Source of the DNA: Fomitopsis serialis
Lineage: Eukaryota > Basidiomycota > Agaricomycetes > Polyporales > Fomitopsidaceae
Reading direction: 5' to 3'
NCBI RefSeq assembly: GCF_022376445.1
Contig: NW_025955484.1
Span: forward strand, 1 to 25,059
Length of the DNA: 25,059 nucleotides
Position 1 is the first letter of the stretch. Each line of letters begins with the position of its first letter. Below, piece by piece: positions 10,181 to 20,382 of this stretch. Under the pieces are notes generated by a model that saw nothing but the letters and a program-made list of their open reading frames with translations, had not been told where the DNA came from and did not search any database. Position numbers and translations under genes: made by a program.

Positions 10181-11110
10181 ATGCCCTCCCTTGCACTCGT
10201 TCTCCTCCCCTTCCTCGGTGCCGCACTCGCCCTTCCCGCCCCTACGCCACGCGCCGCGCTGATCGATACGACCTCCTACTGCGGCCAATGGGACACCGTC
10301 ACCGCCGGCCCGTACATCCTCAACGTCGACCAATGGGGCATCTCGAACGCGACGGGCTCTGACTGCGCCAACCTCGCCAGCCTCAGCGGGAACACCATCG
10401 CCTGGGAGAGCGAGTGGTCTTGGTCCGGCGGCAGCGGCGTCAAGACGTTCACTAACATCGAGCTCACCGACGGCATCAACGTCCAGTTGAGCGCCATCAG
10501 CTCCATCGACGTCCGTGCGTCCGTGATGTAGTCTTACCGATAGGCTGACTGCCCGCGCAGTCTTCCTGGTCGTGGAGCCAGTCCGGTTCGGGCACCATCG
10601 TGTCGGACGTCGCCTACGACCTCTTCACTTCGTGCGTAGACAGTCTACTCATGCACTCGTACACGAGCTCACCCTCCCAAGCGCGACCTCCGGCGGCTCC
10701 TCCGAGAACTACTGGGAGATCATGGTCTGGCTCGCCAACTACAGCTCCGGCCCGATCTCCTACAACTACGACTCCTCCGGCAACGCCGTGCCCATCGAGA
10801 CCGGGCTCTCCCTCGCCGGACACACCTGGTACGTACCCCCCAATCCCACTCTGTGATACCCGGCCTCACGCGCAGCCCCAGGGACCTCTACTACGGCTCC
10901 AACGGCTACAATTACGTGTACTCTTTCCTCCCGTCGAGCACCGTCGCGAGCTTCGCGGGCGACGTCAACCTCTTCCTCCAGTACCTCACCTCGGCGCAGT
11001 CCCTCCCGAGCACCCAGTACCTCACCACGTTCGAGGCCGGCTCGGAGGCTACTAGCGGCAGCGACGTAACGCTCACGACGAGCGCATACTCCGCGGTCAT
11101 TTCGTCTTGA
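10181..11110 (+). CDS. Secreted GH12 endoglucanase / xyloglucanase
   Basis: Four exons, 10181-10510, 10561-10631, 10682-10828 and 10882-11110, give 258 residues, the normal length for GH12. A signal peptide (MPSLALVLLPFLGAALA, cut near residue 19) is followed by YCGQWDTVTAGPYILNVDQW and NTIAWESEWSWSGG. The nucleophile motif WEIMVWLANY has Glu146. The likely acid/base motif is AGSEATSG with Glu238, in the position of the family GTEPFTG motif. GH12 enzymes are beta-jelly-roll retaining hydrolases that cut beta-1,4-glucan or xyloglucan in plant cell walls and act outside the cell. No CBM1 or linker is present, so this is a stand-alone catalytic domain. The acid/base loop departs from the usual PF after Glu, so substrate preference cannot be told. 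Intron phases 0, 2 and 2 are all consistent. Confidence 0.92.
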
Positions 11111-11578
11111 GTGTCTTGGGCATGATATCTGGCGGGTAGCAACGTGCATAGCTTGGTGTATGTTCGCTCGGCCGGTGTTTTCAGTTGTTGTCGTTGAAGC
11201 CTCCTTGTGAAGCGGTTATTTCACGCGAGCATCCTGTTATTAGCCCACTGTGTACTGGTATTGCGCTCATATGCGTGCAGCATGTCACGCACCGTGGCTC
11301 GCGCGAGGCCGAGCGTGGCTGTCAATGCCGGCTGCTTCGTAGCGTCTTTGTACGGAATTACTTCAATCGGTGCTACCGCGCGTTATCCGCCATCCCGTGG
11401 GTGAATCGTTCAGGGATCGTTCAATAGGACCCGTATCTCCGATTTCCCAATCTGCGATCATGGGGAGTCATGGCCCGGGGGTGCCTAACTTGAAGCTTAA
11501 ATAAAGGACTACCGCGCTCCTCCTCTCGCACGCCATTCCAGCTTGCTCTGACTTCGACAAGACTCCTCAGATTCGGTT
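11111..11578. other. Intergenic with TATA-like element before the dehydrogenase gene
   Basis: This holds the 3' UTR of the GH12 gene and the promoter of the next gene. TAAATAAA at 11498-11505 lies about 75 bp upstream of the ATG and is a plausible TATA-like element, followed by a CT-rich leader. No other gene is seen. Confidence 0.45.
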
Positions 11579-13218
11579 ATGAGCAACCATCCACAAGGGA
11601 CGCAGCGCGCCGTGAAGTGGTATCCTCCGGGGTATGACATTCGGGTAGAGACTGTCCCTATTCCAGAGTAAGGCCGTTTCCATCTCGATGCGTACCAGTA
11701 CTCATGTCTTCGTGATGCGAACAGGATCGTTGACCCGGATGATGCGATTGTCAAGATCAAGGTATCTGTCCTTACCTCGGATACATAGCGAGCTTCTGAT
11801 CCGTTCATTGAAGTTGGCCGGACTATGCGGAAGTGATCTGCACATTTATAGGGGCCATGAAGACGTCGATGCCGAGTACGTCGAGCTTTCACAAAGGTGT
11901 CGATGAATACGCTGCAACTCACTTCGTCAGGCTTATTTGCGGGCATGAGCTTGTTGGCGAGGTCGTCGCTTTGGGATCGAGCTTCTATCCAGGAGCCACG
12001 GGAAGGCCGGAACTGTACTCCACTTTGAAGATTGGCGACAAAGTTGTATCGCCGTTCACCGTGTCGTGCGGCGAATGCCAGTAAGGACCGTTCATTCATC
12101 ATGCCCGATGTCAGGGGCTCACCGTCGAGATAGTTTCTGCAGGGTAGGCTTCACTTGCCGCTGCATCCATTCGACGCTCTTCGGCATCCCCATCCTGCCG
12201 GGCGGGCAGGCGCAGTACGCGCGAATCCCCAAAGCCGGCGGCACGTTGTTCAGTCTCACCGCTTTGGCAACTTCAAATGCCCGTGTCCTCGAGGTCGCAG
12301 ACAGCTCGCTCCTTCTGCTGGCGGATATCCTGCCGACGGGTGTCTTCGCTGCCTTGCAAGCACTACAGCACCCGAAGCTGTCACCGATGCTTACCGGTTT
12401 AGCATATCCGTCGAGCTCGTTCGTGCCAAGTGGCGAGTTGGCTCTCGCGGGCGCTGGAGTGATGAAGCCGCTGGAGGCCGCAGACCGGACGTTGACCATC
12501 GCGATCGTGGGCCTTGGACCGGTTGGGGTGGTACGCACTCACCGAATATCTGCGATGTACAACTGGGCTGACGAAATACTGCACGATCGCTAGTGCGCTG
12601 CGGTCAGCTTGCTACATATGATGGAGAACGTACGAACCGAGAAGGGGCTGGATTATCGAGTTTTAGCAGTCGACCCCAACGAGTCGAGGCGAAAGAAGAT
12701 GGAAGCGGTCTATGCAACGATAAGCCGTCAGGAGAAACAGTCGGGCGCGTTCGTGGTAGCTGCCATCGACGAAGCTAAGGAACTTGCCAAGCTATGGACC
12801 GGAGGCGCGGGCTGCAATGCCGTCTTGGAGGTGAGTGTTTTCATCTGCTCCCGCTCACTCGCATCCGCTCAGCATTGGCTAGATTGTCGGGAATACCAGC
12901 GCGCTTGAGTTGGCATACAGTCTGGTTCGCCCGTTCGGCATCATCAGCTCGGTCGGCGTCCATCAAGAACCTCCACTACCTTTCACTGGCCGAGATGTTT
13001 ACAACAAGAACGTATCGCTTGACTTCGGCCGCTGTCCTGTCCGCGCCATGTTCCCGCTTGCACTGGAGGTGCTAGTCAAGAGACAGGATATATTTGGGGG
13101 TATCGGGGAGGATGCTAGCCTTATTGAGAAGGTTGTTTCTTTTGACGAGGCTGCGGAGAGTTACGAGCTCTTTGACAAGGGAAAGTGCGGCAAGATCTTA
13201 TTCGATCCTTGGAGGTAA
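11579..13218 (+). CDS. Zinc-dependent medium-chain alcohol/polyol dehydrogenase
   Basis: Seven exons, 11579-11667, 11725-11761, 11814-11875, 11931-12080, 12134-12530, 12594-12830 and 12883-13218, encode 435 residues. The catalytic zinc site is visible as LCGSDLH (Cys47) and CGHELVGEV (His68, Glu69). The structural zinc lobe is CGECHFC with a fourth cysteine eight residues later (Cys109, 112, 115, 123). The nucleotide fold carries IVGLGPVGV, fitting GxGxxG. These are the marks of the MDR superfamily, of the kind that includes butanediol, sorbitol and formaldehyde dehydrogenases. It oxidises an alcohol or reduces the matching carbonyl with NAD(P), presumably in the cytosol. The length (435 against the usual 350-380) comes from longer loops, including one around SSFYPGATGRPELYST in the catalytic domain and one near PSGELALAGAGVMKP. 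The substrate is not deducible. The start ATG follows a TATA-like box and CT-rich leader. Confidence 0.9.
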
Positions 13219-13619
13219 CACCTCGTGAGGATATCTGAGGTTAAGTCGTGGTTTTATGGGTTCTCAAGGGGTGTGTGTAAATACGAACACAGGTATCGAA
13301 GAAGTCGTCTAAGGTCATCATGATATTTGTAGCAACCGTCAAACGACGAGCCAGTGTTGCACGCAATCAACGTACTACATATCAAAGGCTGTTATATTAT
13401 GGTAACGCAGTAGCAGATGCGAAAGCAGAAGTGATGATTATATAAAAGAGTGTCGATACAGTGCAAAGCCTGATCACGCAGGTACGAAAGCAATTGGGAA
13501 CTGTACAAGGTATGATCCCGGAATAATAAGCGGAGTAAAGTACGCAGTAGCCTCGTCAGATATTCGTATGTTCGCATAGGTACACTACAGGGTATCCCCG
13601 CTGCCCACGTCGATCTCCG
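13219..13619. other. Intergenic between convergent genes
   Basis: About 400 bp, AT-richer than its surroundings, holds the 3' UTRs of the dehydrogenase gene (plus) and the BTB/CAP-Gly gene (minus). No open frame with a domain, repeat or RNA gene is seen. Confidence 0.55.
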
Positions 13620-16600
13620 TCAAAGATCCGAACCAACAGCGTCGACGACGTAGAGAACCTGTTGCGGCCTGACGAACAGTCCTCTCGATTCGGAGTTCGA
13701 GACATCAGACACTGCGGGCGATACACTCCGCATTCTCTTCGCCCGGTCAATGCTCAGCTGATCTCCTTCTCGCTTTAGTGTTCCTTTACCTCCACTGGCC
13801 CAGTCGAACTTCCGACGTCTTGCCGCACGATCATCATCGTAGTCCCAATCGCTCGAAGAGCCGATGTCGAAGTATCGAATGCCACCCCATGTGCCATCAT
13901 GCCATGCACGACCCTCGAGCTTCTCGCCTGGCCATGTGTCGTTCATCGGCACCTCTACTCCAACCCACGGCCCTAGCTCGCCCTCCACCTCGCCAATGTA
14001 GCGCGCAAAGGCACGGAAACGGGCTTTCTTTGACGAGATGATGCACGGAATGCCGATGTCCAGTGTAGCGCCACGAGGTAGTTGCGGCGCCGGCGCTTCC
14101 TTGATCGTTTCCGTTGAACTCTTCCGTTTCAGAGTAGCAGCACTGCTCGTGGAGACGACACTCGCCTGCTTCCCGTGCGTAACAATCACGCTCGGTCTGC
14201 CCTTCCCTTTGACCGTCCCGGAGACCTCCCTAGAGGTGGTCGACACAGAACGCACAGAGGGAGCACCCAATGCTTGCCTCGAAATAACTCGTCTAGGTGC
14301 GGTCGGGGACGTAGACGCAGTCGAGCGGACGGACATCGAGGATGCCGTTCGCTTCGTCGCGGGGCTTGCCTTGGAGTCTACAGGGGAGGGTGCTGGTCGC
14401 TTCCTCAGTGGTGTAGTAGGCTTCGACGCCGTTGATGGAGCGCGCGACCGCGGTAACCTCGACGTCGAGGTTGCCGTCGTCCGGGAGGTGCCAGTCGTTT
14501 TCACACTCATATTAGATACGGACGAGGCCGTCGAACCACGGCGACTGCGCGCGGTGACCGGGGTGATGTCGGTTTTCGCGGTCTCGAACGCAGTCGATAC
14601 ATCGCTCGTCGTGTTGGACATGGTCGAGGGTGGCCGGCCTGAGAGAGCAGACGACGGCCTGAGAGACGACGGTCTGGCGGGGGAGCGTTTGCGAATTGTT
14701 GATGTCTGTGACTTGACTGAGGCAACACTCGAACGCAGCCTGGATCCACGATCTCCGGGTGACAAGCTGCCCGATACGTTGCGGCGGCCAGGCACCGGGG
14801 ACAGACTGGTGCGGCCGGAGGCGTGAGACGACGCCGGCCCATTAGATGTCAGGCCAGAGCGCACAGAAGACGGGCTTGTGACATGGCTAGGCGTCAGCTT
14901 TGAGTCCGGACGACCCGTCGACAATGCTAGACGTCGTGTGGTTGTGACAGTGCTCGTTTTTGAGGTTACGGAGAGTGTACTTCTTGCGACGGATCTGGTG
15001 GATGCGTTCGAGGATTTGACGGTGTCCGTACCTCTCGATGTCGTGGAGTATTTGGGGATCCCAGTGCGCAACGAATGCATGCTGCCAGTTTCGTCTTCGG
15101 CCTTTGCAGCACTGACACGAGGACCAACTCTACCCGTGCCCCTTGGTGCCGCAGACGGCGATACGGGACTGAACATATCGTCTACAGAGAGTTCTAGTTC
15201 TGCGAATCGCTGGTGAGGTCAACACACTCAACGCGCAGAGAGCAGAACATACCAGACGCAATCTCCTTCGCAGCCCAAGGCTCGAGACAGTCGAAGCCAC
15301 CTTCTTGCTTCACGTTCAGGTACCGTCTTCGAAGCCATCTTAGGATGTCCATGCGAGCTTGCTCTACAGACACACGAACGTGCGAGGTCGCAGACAGCAT
15401 TGCCTGGTCTGGCTCAGTCGGGTGCGGACGCAGAAGTACCGCAGAAACGAGGGTCTGAAGGTGTGATGAGTGTATCAGCGAGAACACAAGCCGCTTGCAC
15501 ATACCTGATAGAGAGCCGCAGCATTCTTCTCGTTCAGTCCTCTCCGAATAGACTCCATCGCCCACTCTACTCTCTCCCCGTCTTCGAACCGTACGCCGTC
15601 AGACTCCATGATATCGAGCCATTCCGGCTGCTCGAAGCACTGGTCAGCTTGCGAGCACATGACCTCGTCGATCGTCTTGCGTCCCGCCAGGACCATATCC
15701 TTGATGGTATCGGACCAATTGTCAATGATGGTACCCAGTCTTGCAAGGGCTGCGTGCGAGGCGAACAGAAGAGGGAAGATGTTCATAGGTGTGGTCCGCT
15801 TCGCCAGACCCTTGACGATGGCATCGCGAGTCTTCTGTGGTAGGTTGGCGAACTCCGAGGTGCACCAGCCTTCTCCGAACAGTCCAACGAGAGCGCGCCT
15901 CGCGCCCCGCTCTAGGTGAGGGTTCTTAACATCGTCGGAGAGCGCGAACTCGAGCACCCGTGGAGCCCGCCGCGCACACTGTCGGCAGCGACATCCGCCT
16001 GAGCCCCATTTTCCTCCCGTCGCAGCCTCGTACTCGGAAAACTCGAGGAAAGCATGGAAGAGTCCGTGCATCATCTCCTGGACGATGCGTGCCTGTATTT
16101 CGTCATATAGCGTGTCAATAGAGAGGTAGGAGGCAGAGCGCATGATGTGGAAAGAGGTGTCGAGATCGAAGGTGCGGTTCGAGAAGGCGAGAGTTCCGGT
16201 ATAGATAAAGCCTAGGGTGAAATGTAGCGAAGCGGGAGTAAAGGGAGGAGAGGGCAGAGTCACCGTAAACGGTTCACCAGACGCTTTCAATGAGTCCGCC
16301 CAATCCAAAAGTTGAGTGCGAAAGTAGGCAGAGCGAGAGACCAGCATGAAGCGATGGGATGAGAATATGGCGGTGGTCGGTTCGTGGTTCGTCGACGAGA
16401 AGATTCCCGTCAGCGAGATGCGGATGTCCGAGTACAAGCGTGAGCGCCACATGAAGACAAGGTCCTTGCGGAGCTTGTCTATACGTGCATCCTCGTCGTT
16501 GCCTTCCTCTGGAGACGCGGTAGAGTCGAAGAGGAACTCGAACGCTTCACCAAAGCCTTTGCCGGTGTAGAGATACTCGAGTTCATTACAGAAGAGTATT

Positions 16601-17285
16601 GGGTTGATAGCGATCGGGATACGAAGCACAGCACCAGTGCTGGCCGACGGAGCAGGGGAGGGTGCCCGGAAGGGAGAAGGGGAGCGAGAGACTGAGGTGA
16701 AATCGACACCGAGCGTGAGGGAGAGCGCAGACTGTGCGGGAAGAGTGCCTGTGGGCGACGAAGAATACGGAAGAGGGGAGGCGGGCAGAGGAGCGGGCTT
16801 GAAGGAGAAATAACGCGCTTGGAAGCTCGGAGGTGCGCGTGCATAGACAACGGCTGCAATGACAAAGAATTAGTCGACCGCAGTACGAGTCAAGGGCGGA
16901 CCACCGGGAGTGGATGGAGGATGGGCTGAGCCAGGCGCCATGTCGGGCAAGCGATGTGGCAGTCAGCGTAGCAAACTCTACAGGAAGAAGGAGAGGGGCA
17001 AGTGGACTCGAGATAGCAGCTGCAAAGACGTGCCCACGCACTCCCGGACGGCGGGGCAGCACGACAAGCACAGGGCGGGTCGCGATCGTGCTTACCTTTG
17101 TGACCCCAGACCTCCTCTGCACCCTTGGCATTGCTGTCATGCTCGTTCAAGAGCTCCCAAACGACATCGGGAAAGCGGTCTTTGGCGTGGTCGAAGAGAG
17201 CCTTCAGGTCGTCTTGCCAGGTGCCGGTGGCATGGCGCGTGGCTTCCTGGAGGGCGGGGGGCGCGGCGGCGGACGGCGGCGGCAT
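13620..17285 (-). CDS. Tandem BTB/POZ protein with C-terminal CAP-Gly domain
   Basis: Exons 17096-17285, 15505-16853, 15253-15454 and 13620-15199 join in phases 1, 0 and 1 to give about 1106 residues. A first BTB-like domain covers about 22-175, interrupted by a Pro/Ser stretch (WQDDLKALFDHAKDRFPDV, WGHKAVVYARAPPSFQARYF, then NELEYLYTGKGFGEAFEFLF). A second BTB covers about 200-320 (LYSDIRISL, FSSHRFMLVSRSAYFRTQLL, FTLGFIYTGTL, ASYLSIDTLYDEIQARIV). A helical region follows, then from about 590 a basic Ser/Thr/Arg/Pro-rich linker. The C-terminal CAP-Gly (about 958-1100) reads ARYIGEVEGELGPWVGVEVP, WHDGTWGGIRYFD and, after a charged 60-residue insertion, GLFVRPQQVLYV. CAP-Gly domains bind microtubules or EEY/F tails; BTB domains mediate dimerisation or Cullin-3 binding. 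A microtubule-linked role is inference. The 242-nt first intron is longer than the rest. Confidence 0.85.
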
Positions 17286-17457
17286 GGCAGACAGCGAAGG
17301 GGAGAGGAGGCGAGCGCAGGAAGAGACGAAACCGAAGACGAGCCCGCGAGCGCAACCGCGGGAGGGTCGAGGGCAGGAAGGAGGAAGGGGTATCGGGACA
17401 AGGGCTGCAGCCTCTCACAGCCGCCCGCGTCTCCGCCTTCTCACTCATCCCTCTCCG

Positions 17458-17458
17458 C

Positions 17459-17493
<35 letters not shown>
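17458..17493. repeat. Hexanucleotide TCCTCG/CGTCCT microsatellite
   Basis: About six copies of a CGTCCT unit sit within the 225 bp that separate the starts of the BTB/CAP-Gly gene (minus) and the dynactin p27 gene (plus). The repeat is therefore inside a shared divergent promoter or 5' leader, where length variation could matter for expression of both genes. Confidence 0.85.
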
Positions 17494-17510
17494 CCGCCCC
17501 GGTCGCCCCC

Positions 17511-18198
17511 ATGCCCCCAATGTGCCATCCGCTCGTTTGTGCGCAGCCCGTCCCCGTCCCTGACCACTGAGCTTCCAGCCGCGACAAGTTCACCATCCAC
17601 TCAAAGGCCGTCGTCTGCCAGGACGTCGAGCTCAAGGGCGACATCACCGTCGGTGCCGGCACCATCGTCCATCCAAAGGCAACCATCTTTGCCATCGCCG
17701 GCCCCATCGTCATCGGCGCCGGCTGCATCGTCGAGGAGGGTGTCATCCTCGTCAACCGGCAAGTCCTCGCGCTGCTCTGTCCACCTCCCACTCACCCTCC
17801 TTGCAGTCGGAAAGAAGTCATGCGGATAGGCGATGACAATCTCTTCGAGATTGGCTGCCGTGAGTCGCCCGTTCCCCTTCCTTGCCGGCTGACTCTTACA
17901 ATGCATAGGTGTCGAATGTCCCAGCATCGGCAACTTCAATACCATCTCTGCCCGCGCGAGAGTGCACCACACCGTCCGCATCTCCTCCTACTGCGTCGTC
18001 GGTGCCGCGTGCCTCGTCGTCCCGACCGAAGACGAGATCCTCGACGAGTATACCGTCATATACGGGCCTACCGCAGAGCGACGGATATGGAGCGGGCGCG
18101 GCAAGGTGCAGGAGGCCGATCTCAGGAGAAAGCACGCTGACTATCTCAAAGAGATGCTGCCCAAGTTCAATCGTCTCAGACGAGGCGACGGGACTTGA
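17511..18198 (+). CDS. Dynactin subunit 6 (p27) homologue
   Basis: Exons 17511-17521, 17579-17758, 17807-17859 and 17909-18198 give 177 residues. The protein begins MPPIRDKFTIHSKAVVCQDV and runs through imperfect hexapeptide repeats of a left-handed beta helix (VELKGDITVGAGTIVHPKA, IAGPIVIGAGCIVEEGVIL, IGDDNLFEIGC, VECPSIGNFNTISARARV, VRISSYCVVGAACLVVPTED). It ends with a helical tail, KHADYLKEMLPKFNRL. Human DCTN6 (190 residues) has the same order. p27 pairs with p25 at the pointed end of the dynactin Arp1 filament and helps the dynein-dynactin motor bind cargo. The second intron (17759-17806) starts GCAAGT, a GC-AG intron; no GT donor keeps the frame. The 11-nt first exon is the least certain part, but it restores a sensible N-terminus. 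Confidence 0.87.
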
Positions 18199-18691
18199 GC
18201 TCTCCATACCGACGTACGTTCTGGTTCACCCCATTCGTACGGTATTCTTGGTCATGGATTATTCTGTTCTGTTGTTATACAATGGTCCAATTTGGAGGAG
18301 AACTCGAGGCGTATCTAGAGCACTGTACCATCCTATTCCGTTGTCATCCAGTGGTTATGTCGCATCATCCAGTCTGCGCCAGATAGAGCACGACGACGTA
18401 GTCTGCCGCAACATACTCGCGCGTTCTCGGCGCAGCAGACAACAGAGCCGCACACAGCGCAAACATCAGTATAACGAAATAGCTAATTACATGTGCCCCA
18501 TCGTCGGGCCGTTCGATGTGTAAGAAGCCTGAACTTCATTATTTATGTGTGGGACTCGGGCCCGGGAGCGTCCAACAGCGCCCAACCACTCGTGAGCAGC
18601 GACCACCATCCGCTGCCGCAAGCTTGTTCTTCTTCGTAGACATCGTGCTGCATTCCTCGCTCATCGCTGTCATTACGCAACGCCTACAGCC
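18199..18691. other. Intergenic between dynactin p27 and spo7
   Basis: About 490 bp between two plus-strand genes. It holds the 3' UTR of one and the promoter and leader of the other. No domain-bearing frame, repeat or RNA gene is visible. Confidence 0.55.
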
Positions 18692-19812
18692 ATGGCCCCT
18701 CGCTCCTCGTCAAAGACCAGCGGCCGCGGCTTCCAGCCTGCGTACGATGCGGCGACCTACCGTGATCTGCTGCTCTTCGAAGAACGCCTCAAGACCAATG
18801 CAGCATCCCTGAATCGCAGGAAACATCGCTACCAACGTGCGTGTCCGTCATCATCTACGTCGATAGTTGTAACATGTCTGCGTATCTAGTCTTCCTCGTC
18901 CAGCTACTCGTCATCATCGCATTCCTCTCGAGCGAGGTGCTGCTGCAATCCCACCTCTTGTCGATCCCTTACACGTTGCTCCTCCGCGCGGCGCTGCCGG
19001 AACTCTACGCGGAGGCTGCAGACGTTCGGATCCACCCATACTTCACGACAGGTCTGTTGTTTGTCAGCGTGACGACGCTGGTCCTCTTCTTCGCCTCCGG
19101 GATGTACAGCGAGAAAATCGGCTATGCCAATCGGTATGTTTGTCCTTGCCCCTTCTATGCGAATGCTCAGCTTTGAAATTATGCCTCGGCCGGAAGGTAC
19201 GTGCCGCATGCGAATCGTGCGCTCAGAAACTTCAACATGTACCTGAACGTGCGCCAGCCTCCCCTACGTTCTAAACTACCCGCTTTCCTCAATCCGTTCA
19301 CTCTACTCTTCCCTCGACCAACACCGTCATCGGTCGCTCCTGCCGCTCCGCTCCGCCACCGCTCGCCTTCCCCTACTGCTAGCCGGACGAAACGTAGCTC
19401 CTCCGTGCCCATCCCACCCATTCCGCCTGCGTCCAGTCCGCGAGGCGAGCTCATTTTCTCATCGCGTGTCGAGCGAGGCTTTCGCGACAGTTATGAACGT
19501 TATCGGGCAGCGTTCGAGCGGCGACGAGACGGGCGCGAACGTTTGGAACGAGAGAAGACATGGCCGGGGTGGATGATTTCGAAGATGCCTTGGGCAAAAG
19601 CATCATCGCCGCTGTCCCCTACTGTCCTTCCTGCAAGTGCTGCAGGATCGCGGTTCAGGACGGAAAGCGGGCGAAGCCGCGGAAGTGATAGTATGCCTCC
19701 ATCGAGGAGGGTTAGTTTGCAGAGCCCTACATCCCCCTCGTCACGGAGCTTGGATGAGAAAACATATAAGGACGGTGCCCTCCCATCTGCTGGTGTCATT
19801 GGCAAAAATTAG
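18692..19812 (+). CDS. SPO7: Spo7-like regulatory subunit of the Nem1-Spo7 phosphatase
   Basis: Three exons, 18692-18836, 18890-19133 and 19197-19812, encode 334 residues. The family signature is clear: YRDLLLFEERLKTNAASL and RRKHRYQ, then a first membrane segment FLVQLLVIIAFLSSEVLL, a luminal loop, a second segment TTGLLFVSVTTLVLFFASGMY, and YANRYVPHANRALRNFNMYL. Spo7 (CNEP1R1/TMEM188 in animals) sits in the ER/nuclear envelope membrane and holds the phosphatase Nem1, which dephosphorylates the lipin Pah1 and so controls triglyceride synthesis and nuclear membrane growth. After the conserved core (ending near residue 150) comes a long Ser/Pro/Arg-rich tail with a charged helix (VERGFRDSYERYRAAFERR), longer than in yeast Spo7. 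Both introns keep the frame. The poly(A)-tailed insertion lies about 130 bp downstream of the stop. Confidence 0.9.
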
Positions 19813-19945
19813 GTGAGAGGTGTGACATTGAAGTACTACTTAGTGACAGCAATTGAAACTGCTCAATTGTAATGATATATGTATGATGCTGTTCGGCAGC
19901 AATCTACTCTAGTCTTGTACATTATGATACGACATTGGCTATTGC
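19813..19945. other. 3' flank of spo7
   Basis: A short AT-rich stretch after the spo7 stop, probably its 3' UTR and polyadenylation region. It ends at the left copy of the target-site duplication. Confidence 0.5.
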
Positions 19946-19959
19946 AACTTGCAAGGGTC
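19946..19959. repeat. Left target-site duplication copy
   Basis: AACTTGCAAGGGTC, identical over 14 bases to 20369-20382. Confidence 0.8.
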
Positions 19960-20341
19960 GATGACAAACACCAAAAAATACGGAAAGAAAGCCCTGAAGA
20001 GCGCACTCGTAAAGAGGACATGGGCTGGAACTCTGAAAGATGAAAGCAGCCTACCTCCGGACTGGTTCCGCGGGAAGATTGAGGTTTTAGTGGGTATCGG
20101 GTAAGGTCAGTCAGGGACGAGGGCGCACCGGAGACTAGTCGGAGCGATGATGGTGCGCCGGACTGATCGAGCTCGCAGTATCGAGTCCCACACTACGTGC
20201 ATAATGGCATTTCCTCAATGGTGAATTATTGGTTACGGACACACTCTACATCGGGGTTTCAACCCCTCGAACCGCCAGCGGGTGACCTGGGGACGACTTG
20301 TCGCCTGCCAGGCCCAGCGTCGAAAGACGCAACGCTCCACC

Positions 20342-20365
20342 AAAAAAAAAAAAAAAAAAAAAAAA
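20342..20365 (+). repeat. Poly(A) tail of the retroposon
   Basis: There are 24 consecutive A, followed by CAAAA leading into the right duplication copy. The tail fixes the element on the plus strand. Confidence 0.85.
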
Positions 20366-20368
20366 CAA

Positions 20369-20382
20369 AACTTGCAAGGGTC
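20369..20382. repeat. Right target-site duplication copy
   Basis: AACTTGCAAGGGTC, identical to 19946-19959. The first two A could also belong to the tail, so the true duplication may be 12-14 bases. Confidence 0.8.

Larger units (their letters stand above)
19946..20382 (+). mobile_element. SINE-like retroposon with 14-bp target-site duplication
   Basis: The 14-mer AACTTGCAAGGGTC occurs at 19946-19959 and again at 20369-20382. Between them is a roughly 410-bp non-coding unit ending in a run of 24 A at 20342-20365. A poly(A) end flanked by a long direct repeat is the mark of LINE-type target-primed insertion. The unit has strong RNA hairpins: GGCGCACC (20122-20129) with GGTGCGCC (20152-20159); GGGGTT-TC-AACCCC (20253-20266); and GCGTC-GAAA-GACGC (20317-20330), the last a GNRA-capped stem just before the A tail. 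GTATCGAGTCC at 20178-20188 matches 9 of 11 positions of a pol III B box; I see no convincing A box. It could be a SINE, a retrocopied structured RNA or a 5'-truncated LINE end. Confidence 0.75.

Noticed and set aside
14038..14826. 262-codon plus-strand open frame
   Set aside because: Antisense to the Ser/Thr/Arg-rich linker of the BTB/CAP-Gly protein; long only because the linker codons avoid stops on the other strand.
16910..17563. Two overlapping plus-strand frames of about 217 codons
   Set aside because: They cross the divergent promoter and exon 1 of the minus-strand gene, are Arg-rich and partly made of the CGTCCT repeat.
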